Virus record (IMG/VR): IMGVR_UViG_3300031539_000246
Location: 1 to 27,680 of that record
Strand: one strand, 5' to 3'
Length of the DNA: 27,680 nucleotides
From: a virus
Positions within the stretch are counted from its first letter, which is position 1. The number at the start of each line of letters is the position of its first letter. The notes beneath the pieces were generated by a model that saw only the letters and a list, made by a program, of their open reading frames with translations, searched no databases and was not told the origin of the DNA. Position numbers and translations under genes: made by a program. Positions 1 to 5,273 of this stretch are shown here, in pieces.

Positions 1-111
1 ACAGGTATAATTATCTCTTGTAATTATTTCTGCTTTTAACATTCTCCAATCTAAATATTTGTTATCATTATAAGATATATTATTTATTGTTCCTTTTCTT
101 GAACTTAACAT
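1..111 (-). CDS. HNH endonuclease, N-terminal fragment (cut by window edge)
   Basis: The ATG is at 111-109, preceded by a GGAGATAAT ribosome site. Only 37 codons lie inside the window and the frame is still open at position 1. The visible part contains DWRMLKAEIITRDNYTC, the usual lead-in of small HNH nucleases, where an Arg-Asp-x-Tyr-x-Cys segment precedes the first zinc cysteine. The catalytic His-Asn-His residues would lie beyond the edge, so the family call rests on this lead-in alone. The gene follows a strong terminator-like hairpin, so it may be separately expressed or a late insertion. Confidence 0.55.
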   Translation of the reverse strand, partial: MLSSRKGTINNISYNDNKYLDWRMLKAEIITRDNYTC

Positions 112-127
112 ATTATCTCCTTTATAA

Positions 128-168
128 TAAAAAATTACCCCCTGGGACTCTTGCATTCCCAGAGGGGG
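128..168 (-). terminator. Rho-independent terminator
   Basis: On the minus strand a 10-bp stem (positions 168-157 against 147-138, one G.U pair, core CTGGGA/TCCCAG) closes a loop of about 9 nt and is followed by a T-rich tail at 136-129. It sits about 20 bp after the stop of the gene at 188-463, just before the HNH gene. The T tract is present only on the minus side, so it acts on leftward transcription. Confidence 0.75.
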
Positions 169-187
169 AGGAAAAAATGATCCGAGA

Positions 188-463
188 TTACCCGCTCGGC
201 CCGGGTTGGGGGGATTGTGTATTATCTTCGATGATCCATTCAGGTTCGGGAAATTTCTCCTTCATTAATTCTTCTATAGTTTTCTTTCCACTCATATATC
301 TTTCTATTTCATCTAATATTTGTTTCTCTGCTTTTTTAGCGAATCTTTGCTGTTTTGTATATAACAGCCATTCCATTATTTCCTTCTGGTATACTATATC
401 CAATCCTAACTTGCGAAACATATACAGGGCATATAACCCCAGTATATAACCTAAAGCATTCAT
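188..463 (-). CDS. small hypothetical phage protein with hydrophobic N-terminus
   Basis: This 91-residue protein was not recognised. Its first ~17 residues (MNALGYILGLYALYMF) are hydrophobic and could form a membrane segment. The rest is charged and helical, with many Lys and Glu, ending in a Pro/Gly-rich tail. No good Shine-Dalgarno precedes the ATG at 463; instead the start lies between the arms of a 10-bp inverted repeat. A later Met (residue 15) would remove the hydrophobic part and cannot be excluded. It is the last gene before the terminator at 128-168. Confidence 0.55.
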   Translation of the reverse strand: MNALGYILGLYALYMFRKLGLDIVYQKEIMEWLLYTKQQRFAKKAEKQILDEIERYMSGKKTIEELMKEKFPEPEWIIEDNTQSPQPGPSG

Positions 464-476
464 ATAACTGGGGTTA
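434..476. repeat. 10-bp inverted repeat spanning a start codon
   Basis: The arm TAACCCCAGT at 434-443 is matched by its exact reverse complement at 467-476, with 23 bp between. The ATG of the gene at 188-463 (positions 463-461) lies in the loop. In the leftward mRNA this could fold over the start; as DNA it could be an operator. No protein is known to bind it. Confidence 0.6.
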
Positions 477-486
477 ACCCTTGCCT

Positions 487-660
487 TTAGTTTTTTATTT
501 CATAGGATTTAACTGAATCGATTACCAGTTTAAACAACTCATTATCTATCTGGTTGGGGCTTGCGAGTACTGCATTATTGACTGAATTTAATAGGGAATG
601 GACTCCCTTTTCGCCTAATACAGCCAAAGCACGTATGACTATTAAAATCATGTCCTCCAT
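487..660 (-). CDS. small hypothetical phage protein
   Basis: A 57-residue protein starting MEDMILIVIRALAVLGEKG. An upstream in-frame ATG at 669 directly abuts the AAAGGAG ribosome site; the ATG at 660 stands 9 nt from it and is preferred. The N-terminus is hydrophobic and the remainder amphipathic and helical. No motif or family was recognised. It is separated from its upstream neighbour by a 220-bp palindrome-rich gap. Confidence 0.55.
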   Translation of the reverse strand: MEDMILIVIRALAVLGEKGVHSLLNSVNNAVLASPNQIDNELFKLVIDSVKSYEIKN

Positions 661-669
661 TATTATCAT

Positions 670-890
670 CTCCTTTCTTTCTTAATTTGTTACACCATAG
701 TTATCATTAATGGTATGTATCATGTATATGATTGCGAACTATCCAGAATTACCGGATAGTCTAAAATATTCGTGACTTTTCTCGAATTGAATACAATAGT
801 AGTCAATTATGACTACTATATTGCACATTTTAACCATTTATTAGTTCACATATTGCAGGTTTGAGTAATAGTAGGTAAGGTTATTACCAT
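670..890. other. non-coding gap with several inverted repeats
   Basis: No convincing gene lies here. It holds a perfect 10-bp hairpin with a 4-nt loop (arms 796-805 and 810-819, ATAGTAGTCA), and an imperfect 23-bp palindrome (738-760, arms ACTATCC/GGATAGT). Neither is followed by a T tract. A TTGACT box on the minus strand overlaps the first hairpin, but no good -10 element was found at the right distance. Operator or mRNA-processing sites are possible. Confidence 0.4.
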
Positions 891-1238
891 TTATGGCACA
901 ATCCTGCAATTAATCCATTCCCTATACATAATATTATTAATTTTTGAATAAACCGATATATCCCTCAACTTATCTTCAACCGATTCTATGGTGTTCTTTT
1001 TCCCCTCGCCAATAATGTCATAAACTGCATCTATCTGCTTTGCCATCTGCACCATTCCAATTTTTAAATTATCCGGTACATCAGGATTAAGTAATACTTT
1101 ACGGCATAGTATTCCTACACGGTTGAAATTACCTAATGGGTCTTTCTCACTTGCATATTGATAATTTTTTTGATTATGCAGTTCTATTTCTTCACTAGTT
1201 AATTTATAGAATAATGGATGGCCATGATATTCTTTCAT
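891..1238 (-). CDS. phage DUF1599-like (nucleotide-modification-associated) protein
   Basis: A 115-residue helical protein. Residues around 24-39 (KNYQYASEKDPLGNFN) match the pattern K-N-x-x-Y-A-x-x-x-D-P-L-G-N-F of a common phage family related to DUF1599. The matching C-terminal signature is IESVEDKLRDISVYSKI. Such proteins often sit beside nucleotide-metabolism genes; the biochemical role is not firmly established. Its ATG overlaps the stop of the deoxyribosyltransferase-like gene (ATGA at 1238-1235), implying coupled translation and a shared pathway. The family assignment is from memory of the motif and not from a search. Confidence 0.65.
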   Translation of the reverse strand: MKEYHGHPLFYKLTSEEIELHNQKNYQYASEKDPLGNFNRVGILCRKVLLNPDVPDNLKIGMVQMAKQIDAVYDIIGEGKKNTIESVEDKLRDISVYSKINNIMYREWINCRIVP

Positions 1239-1552
1239 AGACTCGCCTCATACTCATACATGCCATCGACTAAATGCTTATCATTCGTATAGATAATTTT
1301 TAATGGTTTTCCCATCGCAAAACACATTCCAAAATCAAACTTTGTTCCATCACTCCGCCCGTCATAAATCATGTGCACTTCATCGGCTAATCTCATTAGT
1401 CGTCTATTCTCGGTTAAAATTTCTAATACGGTTGCATTTTCCCAACTATCAAAGACGGGTATCAAAACCTCGTGACCTTCTTTTCTTAATTCTTCTGCAT
1501 ATTTATTTATCTTATCTTGATATGCAGTAGAACCAATCATAAATACTTTCAT
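1235..1552 (-). CDS. nucleoside 2-deoxyribosyltransferase-like / Rossmann-fold protein
   Basis: A 105-residue protein with the compact Rossmann-like layout of the nucleoside 2-deoxyribosyltransferase superfamily. The N-terminal strand KVFMIGSTAY is followed by a helix and the strand HEVLIPVFD. The second half, ADEVHMIYDGRSDGTKFDFG then MCFAMGKPLKII, corresponds to the family's acidic loop (usually D-x-x-S-x-G-T-x-x-E-x-G). Phe-Asp replaces the usual Glu region, so catalysis is uncertain. It has a strong site, AAAGGAGGTTAAT, before the ATG at 1552. A role in nucleotide salvage or modified-base supply is inferred. Confidence 0.65.
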   Translation of the reverse strand: MKVFMIGSTAYQDKINKYAEELRKEGHEVLIPVFDSWENATVLEILTENRRLMRLADEVHMIYDGRSDGTKFDFGMCFAMGKPLKIIYTNDKHLVDGMYEYEASL

Positions 1553-1553
1553 A

Positions 1554-1598
1554 TTAACCTCCTTTCTTTAAGTCAACTAAACCTTTCTTACTTGACAT
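1554..1598 (-). CDS. possible 14-residue leader peptide
   Basis: ATG at 1598 follows an AGGAGGTAGAG site and opens the peptide MSSKKGLVDLKKGG. Its last codons (AAA GGA GGT TAA) are themselves the ribosome binding site of the gene at 1235-1552, whose ATG comes one base after the stop. Translation through the short frame would place ribosomes on the downstream start, so it may couple or gate that gene. Coding status rests on the two good ribosome sites only. Confidence 0.4.
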   Translation of the reverse strand: MSSKKGLVDLKKGG

Positions 1599-1607
1599 CT
1601 CTACCTC

Positions 1608-1673
1608 CTATGTCAACTTTACCAGCCTTATCCTTACATTCGTTATTTTGTCTGGTAACTCAGTCGGTGTCAT
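1608..1673 (-). CDS. possible 21-residue microprotein
   Basis: ATG at 1673 follows an AGGTGATAAA site and opens the peptide MTPTELPDKITNVRIRLVKL plus Thr, ending in TAG at 1610-1608. The stop overlaps the AGGAGG site of the next short frame. The sequence is charged with no recognised motif. A 9-codon frame at 1682-1711 lies just upstream and is too short to judge. Confidence 0.35.
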   Translation of the reverse strand: MTPTELPDKITNVRIRLVKLT

Positions 1674-1734
1674 TTTATCACCTACTGGTTACGCTTTTTA
1701 ACTACTTGCATATCACATTTGATACATTTGTGTC

Positions 1735-1824
1735 TTATATGTATAATGTAAACGCTTCCCTAATCTCTTTTTCCCAGCCATATCTTAACTTTGATAGCCA
1801 GATATCGAGAATGGTTATTGTCAT
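1735..1824 (-). CDS. 29-residue microprotein
   Basis: The ATG at 1824-1822 overlaps the TGA of the gene at 1821-2048 (ATGA), the junction used by many real genes in this window, and the end of that gene supplies TTAGGAAT as a ribosome site. The product begins MTITILDIWLSKLRYGWEKE and ends with a hydrophobic LYI. It looks like a single amphipathic helix rich in aromatic residues. Function unknown. Confidence 0.5.
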   Translation of the reverse strand: MTITILDIWLSKLRYGWEKEIREAFTLYI

Positions 1825-2048
1825 ATTCCTAACCAATGTGATTTGGATATATCCATTTCTATATGTGCCTTACAAAATGGACATTTATTAATCCACTTCC
1901 CTTCATAAGACATTTTATAATTTAGGTATGGCGGGACTTCCTCTGTGCTATCAAATTTTATATCACTGTGGCTTTCATAATAATCTTCCATTTTCTTACA
2001 ACAAAACCTAACTTCGTCAATTATTTTAATTCTCATATTGTCTTTCAT
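1821..2048 (-). CDS. small zinc-binding-type hypothetical phage protein
   Basis: A 75-residue protein with Cys-Cys near residues 16-17 (RFCCKKM) and CPFC near residue 56 followed by KAHIEMD. This spacing resembles small phage proteins that bind one zinc through a CC..KM and a CPxC half-site. The ribosome site AGGAGGTTAGTT precedes the ATG at 2048. Partner and function are unknown. The last bases overlap the start of a 29-residue frame. Confidence 0.6.
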   Translation of the reverse strand: MKDNMRIKIIDEVRFCCKKMEDYYESHSDIKFDSTEEVPPYLNYKMSYEGKWINKCPFCKAHIEMDISKSHWLGI

Positions 2049-2206
2049 AACTAACCTCCTATCTTTCTAAACCAGATGTCGATAATATATATTTCCATTA
2101 ATTAAGTGTCCTTATACCTCTATACTTATTAACAAGTATTAGTATTTAGGTTAATAACTGATAATAGCGTTGTCGCTTATTATCACAAGTCTCTTTAAAA
2201 GAGAGT
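2049..2206. other. intergenic segment with hairpins after the endonuclease VII gene
   Basis: No gene was found. On the minus strand a 10-bp stem with one bulged A (arms in 2160-2184) follows the stop of the gene at 2207-2533, preceded by a small TCTCTT/AAGAGA hairpin near 2190-2205. The downstream bases are AT-rich but are not a clean T tract, so a terminator is possible but unproven. Confidence 0.35.
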
Positions 2207-2533
2207 TCAAAGTTTATATAACAATAAATAATCTGCTACTTTTATTAATAGTTCTGGCTTATCATTAAATAAACCAATACCAAAATTACATTGTTTACAA
2301 AGCAATCCTCTAATATTATCGGTTTTATGGTCATGGTCTATGCAAGCATCGGACTTATTTTTAAATTCCTTCCCGCAAATAGCACATTTTCCATTCTGAT
2401 TTTCCCACATCTTTAACCATTCTTTATAAGATAAGCTATAATTGCGTTCAATTAAATATCGATGATGATATTTTTTTATTTTATCTTTATGATCTAAATA
2501 ATATTGCTTACTATATTCTTTTTGATTAAACAT
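2207..2533 (-). CDS. recombination endonuclease VII-type HNH nuclease
   Basis: A 108-residue nuclease of the T4 endonuclease VII family (zinc-dependent His-Me finger). The order is typical: a basic Tyr-rich N-terminal helix (residues 1-30), an aromatic helix (YSLSYKEWLKMW), zinc pair C50-A-I-C53, catalytic segment DHDHK at 66-70, then R-G-L-L-C79-K-Q-C82-N and a helical tail. Family members resolve branched DNA or act as free-standing homing nucleases. At 108 residues it lacks the extra C-terminal domain of T4 gp49, so a nicking or homing role is equally likely. TGAGGAATT serves as ribosome site. Confidence 0.85.
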   Translation of the reverse strand: MFNQKEYSKQYYLDHKDKIKKYHHRYLIERNYSLSYKEWLKMWENQNGKCAICGKEFKNKSDACIDHDHKTDNIRGLLCKQCNFGIGLFNDKPELLIKVADYLLLYKL

Positions 2534-2573
2534 AATTCCTCAAATAATTATTTGCTAACAATATATTCCTTTT

Positions 2574-2699
2574 TCACGCTAACATTATGTTAAATGTTCG
2601 TTTGGTAGTGAATCTACGGTATGAACACTTTTTGCCGTAACTTGTTATATCAGGAATGCAATTATGTTTACAGCGTTCGCACTTTTGCAGTTTCGATAT
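2574..2699 (-). CDS. possible 41-residue Cys-rich zinc-finger-like protein without a standard start
   Basis: The frame reads SKLQKCERCKHNCIPDITSY then GKKCSYRRFTTKR, with cysteines spaced as in small phage zinc proteins (C-x2-C-x3-C-x10-C). It ends at TGA 2576-2574. No ATG, GTG or TTG is in frame upstream before a stop; the most natural position is ATA at 2699-2697, but only a weak GTGGA stands before it. It could be a real gene with ATA start, a decayed gene, or one whose start was lost. A 10-bp inverted repeat overlaps the proposed start. Confidence 0.4.
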   Translation of the reverse strand: MSKLQKCERCKHNCIPDITSYGKKCSYRRFTTKRTFNIMLA

Positions 2700-2773
2700 A
2701 ACAAATCCACTAATGCCAACATAATCGAAAGTCTGGCATTAGTGACTAAGGCGACATTTACGGATAAGGTCGC
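2642..2773. repeat. cluster of three inverted repeats
   Basis: Arms TTGTTATATC (2642-2651) and GATATAACAA (2695-2704) are perfect 10-bp complements 43 bp apart. CACTAATGCCA (2708-2718) and TGGCATTAGTG (2734-2744) are perfect 11-bp complements around a 15-bp loop. GCGAC (2751-2755) and GTCGC (2769-2773) form a third, shorter pair. They lie between the genes at 2783-2998 and 2207-2533. No T tract follows. Confidence 0.6.
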
Positions 2774-2782
2774 ATTGGTAGA

Positions 2783-2998
2783 TTATTTCTTAATCCCAAT
2801 TAAACTTGCCGCATTATCTCTTAATCTATTCCAACAATCCCTATAACCTTTTAGATAATCATTATCTGAGGGATTACCCCTCTGCTTCTCCCATATAAGA
2901 TGGTCTTCATCAATGAATATTTTCTCCAACTCATTAACAAATTTCTCTTTAAATTCCTCATTCTCCATTAACTTATCGAGATAGGTTTTTTGCTTCAT
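2783..2998 (-). CDS. small hypothetical phage protein
   Basis: A 71-residue charged helical protein starting MKQKTYLDKLMENEEFKEKF, with a Trp-Glu-Lys segment near the middle and the helix DYLKGYRDCWNRLRDNAASL near the C-terminus. It resembles many small acidic early phage proteins but no family was recognised. AAGGA stands 10 nt before the ATG. It is the first protein gene downstream of the tRNA-like RNA at 3149-3254. Confidence 0.6.
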   Translation of the reverse strand: MKQKTYLDKLMENEEFKEKFVNELEKIFIDEDHLIWEKQRGNPSDNDYLKGYRDCWNRLRDNAASLIGIKK

Positions 2999-3148
2999 TT
3001 CTAAAGCGTCCTTAAAATAGCATTTTCAAGAAATTATAGCCCGTCTTTAGCCAAAGCCCTCAACGGGCGGTTGATGAATGGATTGCTCAAACCCCAACTT
3101 CCTCGTCAATCCTCGTAGTAATCCAGTTTCATTACTACTTCCCGTTTT

Positions 3149-3254
3149 TGGTGGAGGCGTCGGGAATCGAACCCGAGTGTAGCTTTTCGCACCTGTTAGG
3201 AGTGCCCTAATCCTATTTAGCGGTGTTATTCCGCTATCGAAACCTTACGCCCCC
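3149..3254 (-). ncRNA. 106-nt tRNA-like RNA with tmRNA-type ends
   Basis: The minus strand reads GGGGGCG at 3254-3248 and CGCCTCC, discriminator A and encoded CCA at 3159-3149: a 7-bp acceptor stem with a G.U at the third pair. A perfect T arm (TCGGG/CCCGA, loop TTCGATT) precedes the 3' strand. After the 5' strand comes TAAGGTTTCGATAG, without a normal D stem but like the GGxUUCGAC D-loop of tmRNA. G3.U70 with A73 are the alanyl-tRNA synthetase identity elements shared by tRNA-Ala and tmRNA. No arm has a canonical anticodon loop. The centre instead forms TAGCGG/CCGCTA and TTAGG/CCTAA hairpins. Normal tmRNA is about 350 nt, so this is a much reduced relative, a remnant, or a new tRNA-like RNA. 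Confidence 0.6.
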
Positions 3255-3257
3255 ATA

Positions 3258-3962
3258 TTAAATACTGCAATTTGTCTTACTTACGAATTTATTTAGTTTT
3301 AGCCATATATCCTCTAAAGCAATAACATCTTTTTCGTTATGGTCCAATATATAGGCAAGAGCTTTTTTATCTCCCCTTGCCCCTGCAATCCAATACTTTG
3401 GTGTAAGGTGTGTCTTTATACTTTTACCGTTTAAAGCTCTGTCTATTGTTTCTAATCTATTATTATTTAGTTTTAATTTTTTCCTTGCTATACACCAAGT
3501 ATCATCATTTTGTATGCTACCGAAGTGTGGGAAATCTATTCCCATAATTAAAGCTCTTGTTCTTATATAGGGTAAATCAAACCGTCTACCATAATGGGCT
3601 ACCAATCTGTCAAACTTCAACATATCTGCTATTAAGTCTTTAACTATTCTTTTATCTGTCTGATCTTGTGGGTATTTATTTATATCATTTATGGTTATTA
3701 CATCTTTAAGTATTCCTGACCCGCCTCGTGGTTTAATACAATAACTTAAAATTATTCCCCAGTTAGCGTCAAGGTTAGAACATTCAATATCTAAAAATCC
3801 TATCTTCTCTTGGATTTCGGGGTGTTCTTGGAGATAACAATTATAATGCTCAAGATAGTTGTGGCTGTGTTTACACTTATGGCTGTATAACCATAATATT
3901 TCTTTCTTTTTTAATCTGTGTATAGGACATTTAACTTTTTTAGCTATCTTTTTTGTAGCTAT
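3258..3962 (-). CDS. DnaQ/YprB-like 3'-5' exonuclease (RNase H fold), apparent ATA start
   Basis: Read from ATA at 3962-3960 this is a 234-residue protein. Motif I is GFLDIE (D58, E60), motif II is VAHYGRRFDLPYI (D129), and motif III is ILDHNEKDV (H208, D212). These are the acidic residues of DEDD exonucleases, closest to the YprB/RNase_H_2 group. Residues 12-42 hold C-x2-H and several further Cys/His, suggesting a small zinc module. An ideal AAGGAGG (3976-3970) lies exactly 7 nt before ATA, and the following codons read ATKKIAKKVKCP. No ATG, GTG or TTG is in frame until Met114, which would delete motif I. The gene follows the methyltransferase, whose stop overlaps its ribosome site. Confidence 0.8.
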   Translation of the reverse strand: MATKKIAKKVKCPIHRLKKKEILWLYSHKCKHSHNYLEHYNCYLQEHPEIQEKIGFLDIECSNLDANWGIILSYCIKPRGGSGILKDVITINDINKYPQDQTDKRIVKDLIADMLKFDRLVAHYGRRFDLPYIRTRALIMGIDFPHFGSIQNDDTWCIARKKLKLNNNRLETIDRALNGKSIKTHLTPKYWIAGARGDKKALAYILDHNEKDVIALEDIWLKLNKFVSKTNCSI

Positions 3963-3974
3963 TTTATTTCCTCC

Positions 3975-4670
3975 TTACTTAAATAATAATTCTGGAATAG
4001 CATTAAGTCGCCTTCGTGCTATCTCGCAATATTCCGGACTTATTTCTATACCGATATATCTACGCCATAATTCTTTACAAGCTACTGCGGTTGTACCTGA
4101 ACCGAGAAAGGGGTCAAGGACTATATCTTCTTTATTGGAACTATAATTTATTATTTTATAAATGACTTCTAAAGGTTTTTGAGTAAAATGAAATTCATTT
4201 TTGCAAGATTTTATACTCCAAACACTACCGCATCTTTTTTCCTTTAGGATATGTTTGTCTTTTACGGCAAAAAGAATAGATTCGTAATTATTCGCATAAT
4301 TACCTCTTAAATCTCCTAATCCTGTAGCTTCAGTTTTTTTATACCAAATTATTTGATTTTTAACCTTGAAGTATCTCCTAAATTTGATAAACAAATAAGG
4401 GTAAACATCAAATCTTGTAAACCAGTAGATAGCTGAATTAGTTTTTAAAATTCTCTTGAACTCCATTAAGATATCATCTAAGAAAACCATAACTTCAAAG
4501 CCTGTATCCCCTATAATGGTTTCACTATTATTTTTATAACCCCTTTTAAAATCTATTCCATACGGTGGGTCAGTCACCACTAAATCCACACTCTTATCGG
4601 GTATCCCCTTCATCACTTCAAGACAATCACCACATATTATTTGATTGATATAATCTTTTGGATATTCCAC
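3975..4670 (-). CDS. DNA methyltransferase, beta class (N6-adenine or N4-cytosine)
   Basis: A 231-residue S-adenosylmethionine-dependent methyltransferase. The catalytic motif DPPY is at residues 34-37 and comes before the cofactor-binding motif DPFLGSGTT at 186-194, the beta-class order. QKP (164-166) and GIEISPEYCEIA (207-218) complete the N6_N4_Mtase pattern; the region between (about 60-150) would recognise the target. DPPY favours N6-adenine, but N4-cytosine cannot be excluded. No restriction gene is adjacent, so it is probably an orphan enzyme protecting phage DNA. The start is GTG at 4670, sharing one base with the stop of the zinc-ribbon gene, with AAAGGAGG upstream. Confidence 0.92.
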   Translation of the reverse strand: MEYPKDYINQIICGDCLEVMKGIPDKSVDLVVTDPPYGIDFKRGYKNNSETIIGDTGFEVMVFLDDILMEFKRILKTNSAIYWFTRFDVYPYLFIKFRRYFKVKNQIIWYKKTEATGLGDLRGNYANNYESILFAVKDKHILKEKRCGSVWSIKSCKNEFHFTQKPLEVIYKIINYSSNKEDIVLDPFLGSGTTAVACKELWRRYIGIEISPEYCEIARRRLNAIPELLFK

Positions 4671-4804
4671 TATTCCTCCTTTACCAATCCTAAATTAAGC
4701 TGAAACATACATTTAGGACAGATATATACCAATCCCTCCTCTGTGGCTTCAGCCAGTAACATAGCGGTAATACATATCGGGCAGAATATCTGCGGGTCAG
4801 TCAT
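4670..4804 (-). CDS. 44-residue zinc-ribbon microprotein
   Basis: MTDPQIFCPICITAMLLAEA continues through a short linker to VYICPKCMFQ, giving two C-P-x-C knuckles about 20 residues apart, a classic zinc ribbon. An in-frame ATG at 4810 gives two extra residues, but the GGAGG inside the end of the thioredoxin gene is better spaced for 4804. It overlaps the thioredoxin stop, and its TAG shares a base with the methyltransferase GTG, so the three genes are probably translated as a coupled unit. Molecular partner unknown. Confidence 0.7.
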   Translation of the reverse strand: MTDPQIFCPICITAMLLAEATEEGLVYICPKCMFQLNLGLVKEE

Positions 4805-5273
4805 TGTCATATTCCTCCGGTGGTTCGCAAATTCCACCTTTGCAACCATCGTCTTTATCCTCTTTCTTTTCTACTTTCAACATGAGCATTATTTTATCGT
4901 TGATGGTAAGAAAGGGTGTAAATCCTATTAGCCTATCAATTTCTATCCCATCTTTAAAAAATATTAAGATTGGTAACCCTCGAAGTGGCCTAAAATTATT
5001 CAGGAATTTAAGACTTTTATCCACATCTACCTTTACAAATTTAACCTTGTTTTTGTGGAATATGGCCAGCCTCTTAATGATAGGGTCCATTAACTTACAA
5101 TATCTGCACCATGAAGCCCAGAAATCTATCACAACCGGTATATCACTTTTAAGCACCTCTGCCTCGTAGTTATCAGCATTTAATTCTATTATTTTGATTT
5201 CTTCACATAAACCGAATATAGATAGTAGACTGATTACACATAAGGTTAAGATAATAATTTTAAATATTTTCAT
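4797..5273 (-). CDS. exported thioredoxin-fold protein
   Basis: A 158-residue protein. Residues 1-23 form a signal peptide or membrane anchor (KIFKIIILTLCVISLLSIFG). A thioredoxin domain follows: strand IPVVIDFWASW, redox motif W55-C56-R-Y-C59, strand VKFVKVDVD and cis-proline P101 (RGLPILIFFKDG). The active site is CRYC and not CGPC. The tail has an extra pair, C144 and C149, then an acidic end. It would act outside the inner membrane as a disulfide reductant or exchanger, possibly for lysis or fibre proteins nearby. Its start overlaps the endolysin stop (ATGA at 5273-5270). Confidence 0.88.
   Translation of the reverse strand: MKIFKIIILTLCVISLLSIFGLCEEIKIIELNADNYEAEVLKSDIPVVIDFWASWCRYCKLMDPIIKRLAIFHKNKVKFVKVDVDKSLKFLNNFRPLRGLPILIFFKDGIEIDRLIGFTPFLTINDKIMLMLKVEKKEDKDDGCKGGICEPPEEYDND

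Noticed and set aside
1682-1711. 9-codon frame between two microORFs
   Set aside because: Too short and without a good ribosome site to support as a gene.
3149-3180. attP core matching the 3' end of a host tRNA or tmRNA gene
   Set aside because: Such a core would carry only the 3' part, but the paired 5' acceptor strand is also present, and no integrase is in the window.
3149-3254. Ordinary tRNA-Ala or selenocysteine tRNA
   Set aside because: The acceptor and T arm fit alanine, but there is no D stem and no 7-nt loop with U33 and a usable anticodon. It is also longer than a tRNA-Ala and lacks the 8-bp acceptor of tRNA-Sec.
3258-3623. Exonuclease starting at Met114 (121 residues)
   Set aside because: That start would remove the motif I residues D58 and E60, and no ribosome site precedes it.
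4804-5169. 121-codon plus-strand frame
   Set aside because: It lies wholly opposite the thioredoxin gene, whose motifs are clear; it has no ribosome site or domain.
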